In this document: positions 9,033 through 17,434 of the stretch, piece by piece | Numbering within the stretch: position 1 is the first letter of the stretch | How the letters are laid out: the number at the start of each line of letters is the position of its first letter | Assembly: GCF_000169175.1 (NCBI RefSeq) | Contig: NZ_AAWS01000002.1 | Coordinates: 186,001-250,000 of the forward strand | From: Microscilla marina ATCC 23134 | GTDB taxonomy: Bacteria; Bacteroidota; Bacteroidia; Cytophagales; Microscillaceae | Direction of reading: 5' to 3' | DNA length: 64,000 bases | Translations under genes and position numbers: made by a program | Notes under the pieces: model-generated | Told to the model about the DNA's origin: nothing | Seen by the model: only the letters and a program-made list of their open reading frames with translations | Database searches by the model: none

Positions 9033-9506
9033 TTAAACCCCTTTTTGATATAAGTTTATAAAATAACTAAAGCTCCGGCTAAACCAACTTCTTTTTTCTG
9101 TAGACAACCCAAACGGGCATTTGTCAATGGTTTCATTGGCAGACTCCGACACATTCTGAAAATGACTCAGGTGGGCATCATTCTTTGACTTAAGGTTCAA
9201 TAATTTCTCTTTTACTGACGGCTTCATTTCTTCGGCGTAGTTGGTGAGCAAATCTGCAATTTGTTGGTTACTCTGTTTGGCTCGGTATTGAAAACTGTCT
9301 ACTTGTGCCCGTAAAACCATCCCGTCTACTTTGGTAAGTTGAGTTTGGTACGCTTTGAGCAAAAGAGCGGCTTTGTCATAGTTTTGAGCTTTGATTAGGG
9401 TTTCTATTTGTTGCGCGAGTTTTTTTGGAGGAACGTCATGTTGCTGGGCAATTCCGTAAAAAAACGTGCTGATGAGTAGCATATAGCTAATAATATATTT
9501 GGTCAT
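9033..9506 (-). CDS. Small secreted protein, unknown function
   Basis: 157 residues. Residues 1-21 are a signal peptide ending in IAQQ. The mature part is helical and charged, with a short TPR-like amphipathic pattern (LIKAQNYDKAALLLKAYQTQL) and one cysteine near the C-terminus (IDKCPFG). I do not recognise a family. It lies convergent to the GH3 gene and about 190 bp downstream of, and in the same direction as, the 535-residue membrane protein. It could therefore share their transcript, although the gap is long. It is probably periplasmic. Confidence 0.7.
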   Translation of the reverse strand: MTKYIISYMLLISTFFYGIAQQHDVPPKKLAQQIETLIKAQNYDKAALLLKAYQTQLTKVDGMVLRAQVDSFQYRAKQSNQQIADLLTNYAEEMKPSVKEKLLNLKSKNDAHLSHFQNVSESANETIDKCPFGLSTEKRSWFSRSFSYFINLYQKGV

Positions 9507-9694
9507 GGTTTAGGTTGTTTTGAGTGGTTGTGAGTGATTTACTTTGCACAAAAGTCACCCGAATCCATCACAAAGTCAAGGCAGTACCACTTGCCAAGTT
9601 GCCCAAAATACTACACCATCTTGACCAACTCCTGAACAACTTTTACCAAACTTGCCCAAAGTGATAAATAGCTGCAAAACCCATTGATTTACTG

Positions 9695-11302
9695 TTAGTT
9701 ATAAAAACTTTCTTCATACATTGGTTTCCCTTCTTTGTTCAGCAAGCGCACCCATTTTATTGCCCAGGATCCTTTGCCACTAAAGGTGATATTGGTAAGT
9801 TCCCCAATGTTTTTGACAATGGTTTGGGACAAGATTTTTTCATTGTTCCAATACACCTCAATGAGGCTCCCCCTGACGACCCACTTAAAGGTGTTCCATT
9901 GGCGGTAAGTATCTATATCGTGGGTAAATTTGCTGGCAATGTTTACAGGGTATTTTTTTCTGTTCAGCCAATACTCGCAGCCGTCCAGCTCTAGCTCATA
10001 GCTTAATCGTTTGGCAATTGCCTGCATAGATTTTTCGCTGCCTGTTACAGTCATGCTTAAATGATTGCAAGTAGCATTAGAGGGCTTATTTATCAGTTTT
10101 ATTTTTGTTTCAAAAGTATGGTAGTTGCCATCTACCCCGTAGTGGCGGGTGTTTCTTAAAGTACTAAAGTAGTAAGAGCGGTATTGTGGGGGTACCAACG
10201 TTATCGGAAACACCAATGTACAATCCTGCACTAGCTTATGGGTGGGCTGGTAGGCACCGATAAATTTTTTACCCGCATGCACCCAACCTATCCAGTGAGT
10301 AGATGCTTGGTAAACCCTGAGTTTTTTTAGTAGGGTACGCCTGTGTCGCAAGTACAATGTACCATCGGGTTTGTTGACAATAAAACTAATGGTGTCTTGT
10401 TTTTTGGTGGATGTATATAAACGAGGCGTAATGTCTGTGTGGTAACTACTACCAATACTGATGGTATCTATTGGAAGCTGGCGCACGTCATACGTTACAA
10501 ATACAGTACTTTTATTTTTGCCCTTGATATGCTTTACTATAGAAAAAGTGATCCGCTGCTTGATTTGCTCAGGGGTAAGTTGAGCAAGGGTGGTTTTTTG
10601 GGGTAAACTTGCCAGGTCTTTTTTACTCCAAAACCACCATGTTGCAGCCAGCCCCAATACCAGGGACAGCATTCCGGCAGTAGCCCAAAGCATCTTTTTT
10701 TGTTGACTGGTACGCCAAGGCACCTGTGCCGCATTTGTGTTTTGCATGACTTCATGCACCAACTGTAGTTGAACAGTGGGCGAGTATACAGGCAAAGGTG
10801 GGGTAGTAGGGGAATTTTTTTCTTCTGTTGGCAAAGGTACCCCTAGCTGTTGTTGGTGAAAAGCATTTTTTTGCCAATAGTCCCAAAAGCGGCTATAGTC
10901 GAGGTATACCCGGTAAAAATCGTCCCAGTGTTCAAAATGAAAAACATTGTTTTGATAACCCACATAAATGGCCAACCCTTGTTTCTTTTTGTCATTGCGT
11001 GAGGTACCGTCTTTGTTTTTACCTAACAAACGTTTAAGCGAAGAACCCGAAATGGTGTACAGCGAAAGCTCTTGTTTTGATACGTTTAGTTTTTGCTGAA
11101 TTACTTGATTAATATCTATTGCCAGGCTTTCGAAAAAGCCATTGGGAAGTTTGGCAATAGACATAGGCAAGTGATGGGGGTGCTTGTTTCTAAATATTTT
11201 GTACCAACGCTTTTCTTGCCAAAGTTCCTCTACTTTGGCATCCCATTCTTTATAAATTTTGTGGATCAAACACCTTCTTAATAACTCATCTGCTGTGATC
11301 AT
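9695..11302 (-). CDS. Single-pass membrane protein with a LamG-like C-terminal region, unknown function
   Basis: 535 residues. Residues 1-200 lack a signal peptide and are charged and aromatic-rich (cytosolic); one membrane segment lies near 207-227 (WATAGMLSLVLGLAATWWFW). The C-terminal 300 residues would be periplasmic and beta-rich. The last part resembles a concanavalin/LamG-type jelly roll (FSTLRNTRHYGVDGNYHTFE, WNTFKWVVRGSLIEVYWNN, ITFSGKGSWAIKWVRLLN), as in proteins that bind sugars or peptides, but no catalytic motif is visible. The start is only 3 bp after the stop of the TPR/HTH gene, so the two are translationally coupled. A plausible reading is a membrane partner or output of that regulator. 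No family name is claimed. Confidence 0.8.
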   Translation of the reverse strand: MITADELLRRCLIHKIYKEWDAKVEELWQEKRWYKIFRNKHPHHLPMSIAKLPNGFFESLAIDINQVIQQKLNVSKQELSLYTISGSSLKRLLGKNKDGTSRNDKKKQGLAIYVGYQNNVFHFEHWDDFYRVYLDYSRFWDYWQKNAFHQQQLGVPLPTEEKNSPTTPPLPVYSPTVQLQLVHEVMQNTNAAQVPWRTSQQKKMLWATAGMLSLVLGLAATWWFWSKKDLASLPQKTTLAQLTPEQIKQRITFSIVKHIKGKNKSTVFVTYDVRQLPIDTISIGSSYHTDITPRLYTSTKKQDTISFIVNKPDGTLYLRHRRTLLKKLRVYQASTHWIGWVHAGKKFIGAYQPTHKLVQDCTLVFPITLVPPQYRSYYFSTLRNTRHYGVDGNYHTFETKIKLINKPSNATCNHLSMTVTGSEKSMQAIAKRLSYELELDGCEYWLNRKKYPVNIASKFTHDIDTYRQWNTFKWVVRGSLIEVYWNNEKILSQTIVKNIGELTNITFSGKGSWAIKWVRLLNKEGKPMYEESFYN

Positions 11303-11305
11303 AGA

Positions 11306-13210
11306 CTACACACTGGCTATAAAATCGTATAAATCGTCTTTGGCTCCCAAGGCAAGCTTTTTCTTAAGGCGATAGCGTGCCACTTGCATACTTTTAGGGG
11401 CTACATTCAGCATTCGGGCTATTTCTTTGCCCGAAAGTTTAATGCGAAGATAAGCACAATGTTTTAATTCGTTTTGGGTAAGGTTAGAAAACTGCTGACT
11501 GAGGTCTTCGAAAAAGCGTGGGTGTACTTTTTCAAAGTGCAGCTTGAACCTATCCCAGTCATCAGTGAGTGTGATGTTATTATTGATCAGCGTTGTGATT
11601 TTTTTTAGCGACTTTCTTTTATCTGTCGGTGTAAACTCTATAAGCCCAGTTACCATGTCATTGATATTACCCAAAATCTCGTTTTTTTGGTATACAAACA
11701 TGGCAGTAGTACTTAGTTCGCGTTGGCTGTGTTCGAGCGCATTCTGAAGCTTATCCGTCTTAAGTTGGTTGAGTTCTGCTTGAGTTTTTAGTTCTTCCTG
11801 GATATGCCTGTGTTCTTTGTCTTTGAGTATAGCCTGTGTTTCAAGATGTTCTTTTTCCAAACGGGTTTTTTCAGTGTTTACCTCAAACGTCCGTTCTTTT
11901 TGTTCAAACAAAGCTCTGCGCATTCTGGTACGGTTCCAAAGTGCCACCACTACGATCAGTAATACTCCAGCTCCGGCAAAAGCTACGTTGCGTTGCAAAC
12001 TCCTGATGTTGGCCTCCTGGGCTTTTAACGCATTGTCCTTTTTCAACAGGGCAATTTCTTTTTGGTTTTTCTCAAATTCGTGCTTTGCCTCTATGTTGGC
12101 TATAGCCTTCCCTTTTTCCAGGTTTAGTAGGCTGTCCTTATGCACCAAGTACCGCTGTAGATATTCATTGGCTTTTTTGTGGGCACCTTGTGCTGTATAA
12201 AACCGGGCAATAGTTTGTTCGGCACGGCATACTATTTCCAGGTACCCTGTTTTTTGCGCTATTTCGTACGCCTGTTGAACCGCCGCCTGTGCTTTGTCAG
12301 GTTTGCCCAGTGCTTCGTATGCCTCAGCTATGTTTTGATAAGTACGGCTCACCTCTTTAGTAAACTGGTTTTGTTCCTGTATTTTTTTTGCTTTTAGCCA
12401 TACCTGAAGCGCTTGGCGGTATTCTTTCCGAAAAAAATGTAATACCCCAATATTGACCAATATGGTAGCTATACGTGCCTGAATATGGTGACTTTCGGCA
12501 ACTTTAAGTGCCTTTTGGTAATAAATCAATGCTGAATCGGACTTTTGGGTACGGCGGTATACCACCCCCATGTTGATCAAATTATTGATTTTTGCCGAAG
12601 GCGATACTTTAGGTGTTTGTTGGCTCAATTGTTCAGAGGTTTTAAAATACCTCATGGCCTTTTTATAATCTTTGGTAAAGAGATATACCAACCCAATATT
12701 GGTATGAGACGACACCAACCCCACAGAGTCTTTGATTTTTTCGCGCAAGCGCAAGGCTTCGTGGTGCAACTCCAATGATTTTTTATATTGCCCCTTGGGG
12801 CGATAAATTGCTGCCAGGTTGTTGAGGCAAGCTACATATTGTTTGGTGTTGTTCAATTGCTGAAACATAGACATTGCCTGTTTAGTACTATCTATGGCAG
12901 TGTTCAAGTTACCCTTGAGCCAATAAACTACTCCTAACTTGTGCAGTGCCAAAGCCTTGCCCCTTGAGTAGCTGAGCTGGTGGGCAAGGGCATAAGCTTG
13001 TTGGGCATACCTGAGGGCGGTATCGGCTGAGCTATACTTAAATTCCCAGGCAAGCTGATCAAGCGTGAGTACCCGTGTGGTGTCGGTTTGGATGGGGAGC
13101 ACATTTTTCAGACTATCTATTGCGTGGGTGTTTTGGGCATGGACAGACACGCCCCATAGCGTGAGCAGACTTACCAGGCTGGATAAGGTAAATAATAAAC
13201 GGTGTTTCAT
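11306..13210 (-). CDS. TPR sensor with membrane segment, coiled coil and LuxR-like HTH
   Basis: 634 residues. The signal peptide ends in VHAQ; then come about seven to eight tetratricopeptide repeats (residues 60-340; e.g. ALHKLGVVYWLKGNLNTAID, SHTNIGLVYLFTKDYKKAMR). A membrane helix lies near 405-425 (VAFAGAGVLLIVVVALW), followed by a long coiled coil (430-500) and a C-terminal helix-turn-helix (LTQNELKHCAYLRIKLSGKE...VAPKSMQVARYRLKKKL). This is the Bacteroidota architecture in which a periplasmic TPR sensor is tied directly to a cytoplasmic LuxR-like DNA-binding domain, a one-protein transmembrane signalling design. The ligand and targets are unknown. It is first in an operon with the 535-residue membrane protein (3-bp gap), and diverges from the SigZ-like gene. 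Confidence 0.88.
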   Translation of the reverse strand: MKHRLLFTLSSLVSLLTLWGVSVHAQNTHAIDSLKNVLPIQTDTTRVLTLDQLAWEFKYSSADTALRYAQQAYALAHQLSYSRGKALALHKLGVVYWLKGNLNTAIDSTKQAMSMFQQLNNTKQYVACLNNLAAIYRPKGQYKKSLELHHEALRLREKIKDSVGLVSSHTNIGLVYLFTKDYKKAMRYFKTSEQLSQQTPKVSPSAKINNLINMGVVYRRTQKSDSALIYYQKALKVAESHHIQARIATILVNIGVLHFFRKEYRQALQVWLKAKKIQEQNQFTKEVSRTYQNIAEAYEALGKPDKAQAAVQQAYEIAQKTGYLEIVCRAEQTIARFYTAQGAHKKANEYLQRYLVHKDSLLNLEKGKAIANIEAKHEFEKNQKEIALLKKDNALKAQEANIRSLQRNVAFAGAGVLLIVVVALWNRTRMRRALFEQKERTFEVNTEKTRLEKEHLETQAILKDKEHRHIQEELKTQAELNQLKTDKLQNALEHSQRELSTTAMFVYQKNEILGNINDMVTGLIEFTPTDKRKSLKKITTLINNNITLTDDWDRFKLHFEKVHPRFFEDLSQQFSNLTQNELKHCAYLRIKLSGKEIARMLNVAPKSMQVARYRLKKKLALGAKDDLYDFIASV

Positions 13211-13695
13211 TCGTGGTTTTTATGGTTGCTTGGTGCAGTATTTAAGATGAAGCATTACACAGGTAAACGGCTTAAAAATAAAAGAGCTAAAAAGAAAGCA
13301 TATAACTTTTTGGTATTTGGTATAGCCATAGATATTGACTAAATATAGCCCGATTACCATAAGTGCTTACCTACAATCAAGTGATTGAGTTTAAGCAAAA
13401 CTGTGTACGTAGTGCCTTTGCAGTAGGTGCTTTGACTCAAATAGCCCTTTTATTACTTGTTTTGGTTGATCAAAGCCAGCAATATAAAAAAGCAATTTTG
13501 AAATACGAACAAAAATAGCACTATACAATAATATTTCTGAGAGATTACATAGAAGTTGTTTCGATTTCTACTAACTTAAATTACGCCTGGGTAAAGCTTT
13601 TTTTTACCAATTAAGGCTTGAACATTAAAAAAACAAATGCATAGGCCATCTATGATAGGCGAAAAAAAAATATTTATACTCAAAAACTCAACGAT
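13211..13695. other. Divergent intergenic region, no gene seen
   Basis: 485 AT-rich bases between the TPR/HTH gene (minus) and the sigma factor (plus). I see no long hairpin, no member of the repeat families found elsewhere, and no credible frame. Confidence 0.45.
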
Positions 13696-14226
13696 ATGCA
13701 TACCAACATGGACACCCTCTGGCTCGACCTCAATGAAGAACTGTATAAGTTTATTGTAGGAAAGGTAAAAGAGGAACAAACGGCAAAAGATATTCACCAA
13801 GAGGTTTTTTTAAAGGTTCAAACCAATATCCACCAGCTAAAACATACTTCTAAGCTTACCTCTTGGGTGTATCAAATTACCAGAAACACCATTGTTGACT
13901 ATTTTCGAAAAGCAACCCACCACAGTATACCCATCGATCAGGTAGATATTCCTGAAGCAGCCACCGACAACTTCGACTATGCACACCTCACCAACTGCAT
14001 CAACCAAAAAATAGCGCATCTTTCGGCACAACATCAAGAAGCAATTGTGTTAACCTCCTTTAAAAACTATTCGCAAAAAGAACTCGCAAAGCATTTAAAA
14101 ATCTCCTATTCTGGAGCAAAGTCAAGGGTACAAAAAGCACGGGAAATTTTAAAAAACAATATTTTAGATTGCCCAAATGTTGCGGCTGATCGTTCGGGCA
14201 AACCAATAGATTTTGAAAATAATTAG
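13696..14226 (+). CDS. sigZ: ECF-type RNA polymerase sigma factor, SigZ-like
   Basis: 176 residues. Region 2 is at about 10-75 (DLNEELYKFIVGKVKEEQ, DIHQEVFLKVQ, LTSWVYQITRNTIVDYFRK) and region 4 at about 108-160 (LSAQHQEAIVLTSFKNYSQ, ELAKHLKISYSGAKSRVQKA). The C-terminal tail, with a cysteine (LDCPNVAADRSGKPIDFE), matches the tail typical of the SigZ subgroup (C...D-R-x-G...I-D-F). The start at 13696 lacks a clear Shine-Dalgarno sequence, as is usual in Bacteroidota; a second Met at 13708 is possible. No anti-sigma gene is adjacent, which fits SigZ. The regulon is unknown. Confidence 0.9.
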   Translation: MHTNMDTLWLDLNEELYKFIVGKVKEEQTAKDIHQEVFLKVQTNIHQLKHTSKLTSWVYQITRNTIVDYFRKATHHSIPIDQVDIPEAATDNFDYAHLTNCINQKIAHLSAQHQEAIVLTSFKNYSQKELAKHLKISYSGAKSRVQKAREILKNNILDCPNVAADRSGKPIDFENN

Positions 14227-14265
14227 AAATAGCTCCGTCTTTTTTGCTCCCTTGCCGTCCACCTT

Positions 14266-14536
14266 AGAGCTTGTTTAAAATTTCGGTTATAGGATATTTT
14301 ATGATGAATTTTGGGATTAGATGCGTCACATTTTGAGGTAATAGCAGCGCTATTGCTGATAACCGAACCTGTAGCTTTGCTACGGTGAGCTCTGCTTTAG
14401 CTAAATTAACTTCGTTGAGCTCACCACAGCGCAGCTGTAGGTTCGGTTTGACAAAATATAATTAGAAAAGTCGCGTAAAAGCTCACAGTCCCGAACTTGA
14501 TTCGGGGACCTAATCAATGAAGTTTAAACAAGCTCT
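14266..14536. mobile_element. 271-bp MITE-like element with AGAGCTTGTTTAAA ends, abutting phzF-like gene
   Basis: AGAGCTTGTTTAAA (14266-14279) is inverted exactly at 14523-14536. The interior holds smaller hairpins: CGGTTAT...ATAACCG, GTGAGCTC...GAGCTCAC, and GTCCCGAA...TTCGGGGAC at 14489-14511. It ends 24 bp before the ATG at 14561, so it supplies the phzF-like gene's upstream region. A decayed relative is at 49569-49735. Confidence 0.75.
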
Positions 14537-14560
14537 TACACAACACAAAAAAATATACAC

Positions 14561-15445
14561 ATGGAGAATTCAAAAAAAACAGTGACGGTACAAATTCTGA
14601 ATGCTTTTGCCGAAAATGGAAAAGGTGGCAACCCGGCAGGAGTGGTTTTAAATGCAGATACACTATCAGATAAAAATAAACTCGAAATTGCCAAAAAGGT
14701 AGGGCTATCAGAAACTGCTTTTGTGTCTAGGTCTCAAACTGCTGACTTTAAGCTAGACTTCTTTACCCCTAACAAACAAATAGCCCATTGCGGACACGCC
14801 ACAGTAGCTGCTTTTTCTTATTTGAAACAACAAGAGGTGCTCAAAAGCGAAAGTTCCTCTAAAGAAACGATAGATGGCAAACGAAATATAGAGATGCAAG
14901 GAGACTTGGCTTTTATGGAGCAGCTGGCGCCAACTTACGTAGCTGTACATCCGCAAGAAGATAACATTTTGGCATCTTTGGGTTTGAGTAAAACCGACCT
15001 GATACCCAATGCCCCCATTCGGTTGGCAAATACAGGTAATTCATTTGTAATTGTTCCAGTCAAAGGCCAGGAAGTCTTGAAAAAGATCGTGCCTGATGCC
15101 GATTTGATAAGCAAAGTAAGCGAAACCCTTGACCTGATTGGTTATTATGTGTTTGCTGTGGACACTACCAACTATGATGTTACTACTAGAATGTTTGCGC
15201 CACGTTATGGCATACCAGAGGAGGCGGGCACTGGAATGGCAGCCGGACCATTGGCTTGTTACCTGTTTGATTGCTTGCACCTGAAAAAAGAAAGTTTTCG
15301 GATTCAACAGGGCAAATACATGGCTACACCTTCTCCTAGTTTGATTATGGTGAACCTGAAGGTTGAAAGTGGCAAAATAAAAAGCTTGATGGCAGGAGGA
15401 AAAGGGTTGTTAGACCGACAGTTGGAGATTGAGCTGGATGGTTAG
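14561..15445 (+). CDS. PhzF-family isomerase/epimerase
   Basis: 294 residues, standard for the PhzF fold (two diaminopimelate-epimerase-like halves). Visible motifs are GNPAGVV near 24-30, LSETAFV near 50 carrying the catalytic Glu, FFTPNKQIAHCGHATVAAF near 67-85, and EEAGTGMAAGPLACYL near 220 in the second half. PhzF itself isomerises a chorismate-derived intermediate in phenazine synthesis, but most family members have unassigned substrates, and no phenazine genes are present here. A cytoplasmic metabolic role is all that is safe to say. The gene is monocistronic, with a 271-bp inverted-repeat element immediately upstream and a hairpin terminator directly downstream. Confidence 0.9.
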   Translation: MENSKKTVTVQILNAFAENGKGGNPAGVVLNADTLSDKNKLEIAKKVGLSETAFVSRSQTADFKLDFFTPNKQIAHCGHATVAAFSYLKQQEVLKSESSSKETIDGKRNIEMQGDLAFMEQLAPTYVAVHPQEDNILASLGLSKTDLIPNAPIRLANTGNSFVIVPVKGQEVLKKIVPDADLISKVSETLDLIGYYVFAVDTTNYDVTTRMFAPRYGIPEEAGTGMAAGPLACYLFDCLHLKKESFRIQQGKYMATPSPSLIMVNLKVESGKIKSLMAGGKGLLDRQLEIELDG

Positions 15446-15458
15446 CCAAAACGGACGC

Positions 15459-15497
15459 CCCCTTGACCAATTTTATTGCCAAGGGGTTTGTTGTTTT
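15459..15497 (+). terminator. Terminator after phzF-like gene
   Basis: CCCCTTG (15459-15465) pairs with CAAGGGG (15480-15486), followed by a T-rich tail. Confidence 0.6.
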
Positions 15498-15587
15498 ACA
15501 AAAAATCGTTTACCTTAAAACTACCGACTTCTATCTGTTGATTTTATAAGTTTTTAATAATCAGTACATTATAAAACCGACAATAGA

Positions 15588-15655
15588 TTTGAAGCACCGA
15601 TATGCATCGGCATCTAAAGACTTGTCGCTAAAAGCTTAAGGCTGTAGAAGCTTCT
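15588..15655 (-). repeat. Dispersed 65-bp repeat with CCGAT..ATCGG hairpin
   Basis: On the minus strand nearly identical to 33541-33604 on the plus strand (about 5 differences in 64). The central part, TTAGATGCCGATGCATATCG, contains a small dyad. Shorter copies of this centre are at 19290-19320 and 53890-53925. Confidence 0.8.
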
Positions 15656-15750
15656 ATCTATTAAAGGCTGAAATAGCTTGGAATAATCGCCCAAAAATAC
15701 TTGATTAGCAAAGCTATAAACAATTTTATTACATATAAATCCAAACGACT

Positions 15751-17337
15751 ATGATAGATATCCCTTACTTTGCCGACCTTCACTGTCATCCTACTATGAA
15801 GCCTTTTCGTCAAGTGCCACAAGCAAATATTTTTGATAATATAGATACGCAAGGAGCTTGTCAGGAACTAAACTGGCTCACCCGACCCGCCGCCAAAAAC
15901 ATTGTAAAAGTATCGCAAACTAATATAATGAAGTGCCAACAGGGGAAACTCAGGCTAATGTTTGCCTCTATTCATGCGCCTGAGCGTAAATTTTTTGATC
16001 TGAAAGACTGGGTAGAGTTTATGCTTGAATTTAGCGCCAACGATCAAACAGTAAAACTTGGGGTGTGCATGACAGGCTTTGATCGTTCTGTAGTAGAAGG
16101 GTATATAGACGCTCATCGTAAGAATAAAGACCAAGCCATTCATTATTTTGATGAAACCCAACGCGAATATGAATACCTGGTGATGCAAGCAAAACAAAAT
16201 GAGTGTATAGGCATTGCGGGCGATTATGAAGAACTGCAGCGCATCTTAAGTACACCTGATTCAGTGGCAATTATCCCAACTATAGAGGGCATGCATAGTT
16301 TGGCTATTTTCACCAATTTTGAGCAACAAAACCTGAGTTTCGATCAGGTAAACGATACTTCTGACCCTTACTATCAACACTTTGCTACCCAGTACCAAAT
16401 TAACATTGGTAGAATAAAAAGCTGGGGAGGAGGGAACCATGCGCCTTTTTTTATCACTTTTACGCACTATTTCTGGAACTTGCTCTGTGGGCACGCCAAA
16501 TCGGTAGAAAGCTTTGCCATGAGCCAATCATTTAATCTGGATAAAGGTTTTTCAGCATTGGGCAAGGTGGCTGTTCAGGCTTTATTGAGCCGAGAAAATG
16601 GGCGGCGTATATTGGTAGATACCAAACACATGAGTGTAGCATCGCGCCGCGATTTTTATGATATTTGGGACCATTACAAGAGTCAAGGCGATAGTTTTCC
16701 TATTATTTGCAGCCACGCAGCCCTCACCGGAAAGGCTACCTTGAGCGACCTGGAGGCAAGCTATGACAAAGGGCATGTGCTCGAAAATGAATATTTCAAC
16801 ACCTGGTCTATCAACTTATGCGACGAAGATGTACGATACATTCATCAATCGGGTGGTTTGCTTGGGTTAATGTTTCACGATGAGCGCATGCCAGGTGGTT
16901 TAGCCAAACAAGCCATTGAAAAGGCCAAGGCATTGCCCGATGCCCAGGAAAGATATGACCAAATGCGCAATGAGTATTTACGCCTTTGGATGGTCAATGC
17001 TCTTCAGGCAGTAAGGGCAATCAACGATGTAAGTGCCTGGGATATACTCTGCATTGGCTCTGACTATGATGGTATTTTAAACGGCTTTGATATTTATGAA
17101 GATGTAGCCTGTTACCCCGATTTGCAATTGCATTTATTTCAATACTTGCATAACCCTTTGCCTTGTCCCTTTGTAGAAGGTTTGCAAACTAAAGAAGACA
17201 TCAAAAAACTCTACTTTGGATTGACACCTGAGCAAATTATGGAAAAAGTGTTGTACAAAAATGTAGACAATTTTATGATGCGTTACTACAACAATTATTA
17301 TTTGAAACAAGGCAAAGCGGTAAATTTAATGGCATAA
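15751..17337 (+). CDS. Membrane dipeptidase-type (M19) metallohydrolase
   Basis: 528 residues, longer than typical renal-dipeptidase homologues. The amidohydrolase-fold signatures are present: DLHCHP at residues 9-14 (the H-x-H zinc ligands), IIPTIEGMHSL near 172 (the Glu in the bridging position), LVDTKHMS near 290, ICSHAAL near 315, and CIGSDYDG near 435. M19 enzymes hydrolyse dipeptides or related amides with a binuclear zinc centre. There is no signal peptide, so it is cytosolic. Insertions between residues 70-160 and 200-260 make it a divergent member, and the substrate could be other than a dipeptide. It is transcribed alone; a strong hairpin lies between its stop and the convergent esterase gene. 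Confidence 0.88.
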   Translation: MIDIPYFADLHCHPTMKPFRQVPQANIFDNIDTQGACQELNWLTRPAAKNIVKVSQTNIMKCQQGKLRLMFASIHAPERKFFDLKDWVEFMLEFSANDQTVKLGVCMTGFDRSVVEGYIDAHRKNKDQAIHYFDETQREYEYLVMQAKQNECIGIAGDYEELQRILSTPDSVAIIPTIEGMHSLAIFTNFEQQNLSFDQVNDTSDPYYQHFATQYQINIGRIKSWGGGNHAPFFITFTHYFWNLLCGHAKSVESFAMSQSFNLDKGFSALGKVAVQALLSRENGRRILVDTKHMSVASRRDFYDIWDHYKSQGDSFPIICSHAALTGKATLSDLEASYDKGHVLENEYFNTWSINLCDEDVRYIHQSGGLLGLMFHDERMPGGLAKQAIEKAKALPDAQERYDQMRNEYLRLWMVNALQAVRAINDVSAWDILCIGSDYDGILNGFDIYEDVACYPDLQLHLFQYLHNPLPCPFVEGLQTKEDIKKLYFGLTPEQIMEKVLYKNVDNFMMRYYNNYYLKQGKAVNLMA

Positions 17338-17385
17338 GGGACTGATAATAAAAAGCTTCACTGTGTTTTGACCCAACAGTTTTGT

Positions 17386-17431
17386 TTACAACAAGCGTTC
17401 ATTATTTGTTGAATGCTTGTTGTAATTTTTT
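17386..17431. terminator. Bidirectional terminator between convergent genes
   Basis: Sixteen-bp stem TTACAACAAGCGTTCA / TGAATGCTTGTTGTAA (one G-T), loop of eight, flanked by T6 on the plus side. It serves the M19 gene and possibly the convergent esterase. Confidence 0.8.
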
Positions 17432-17434
17432 GCC

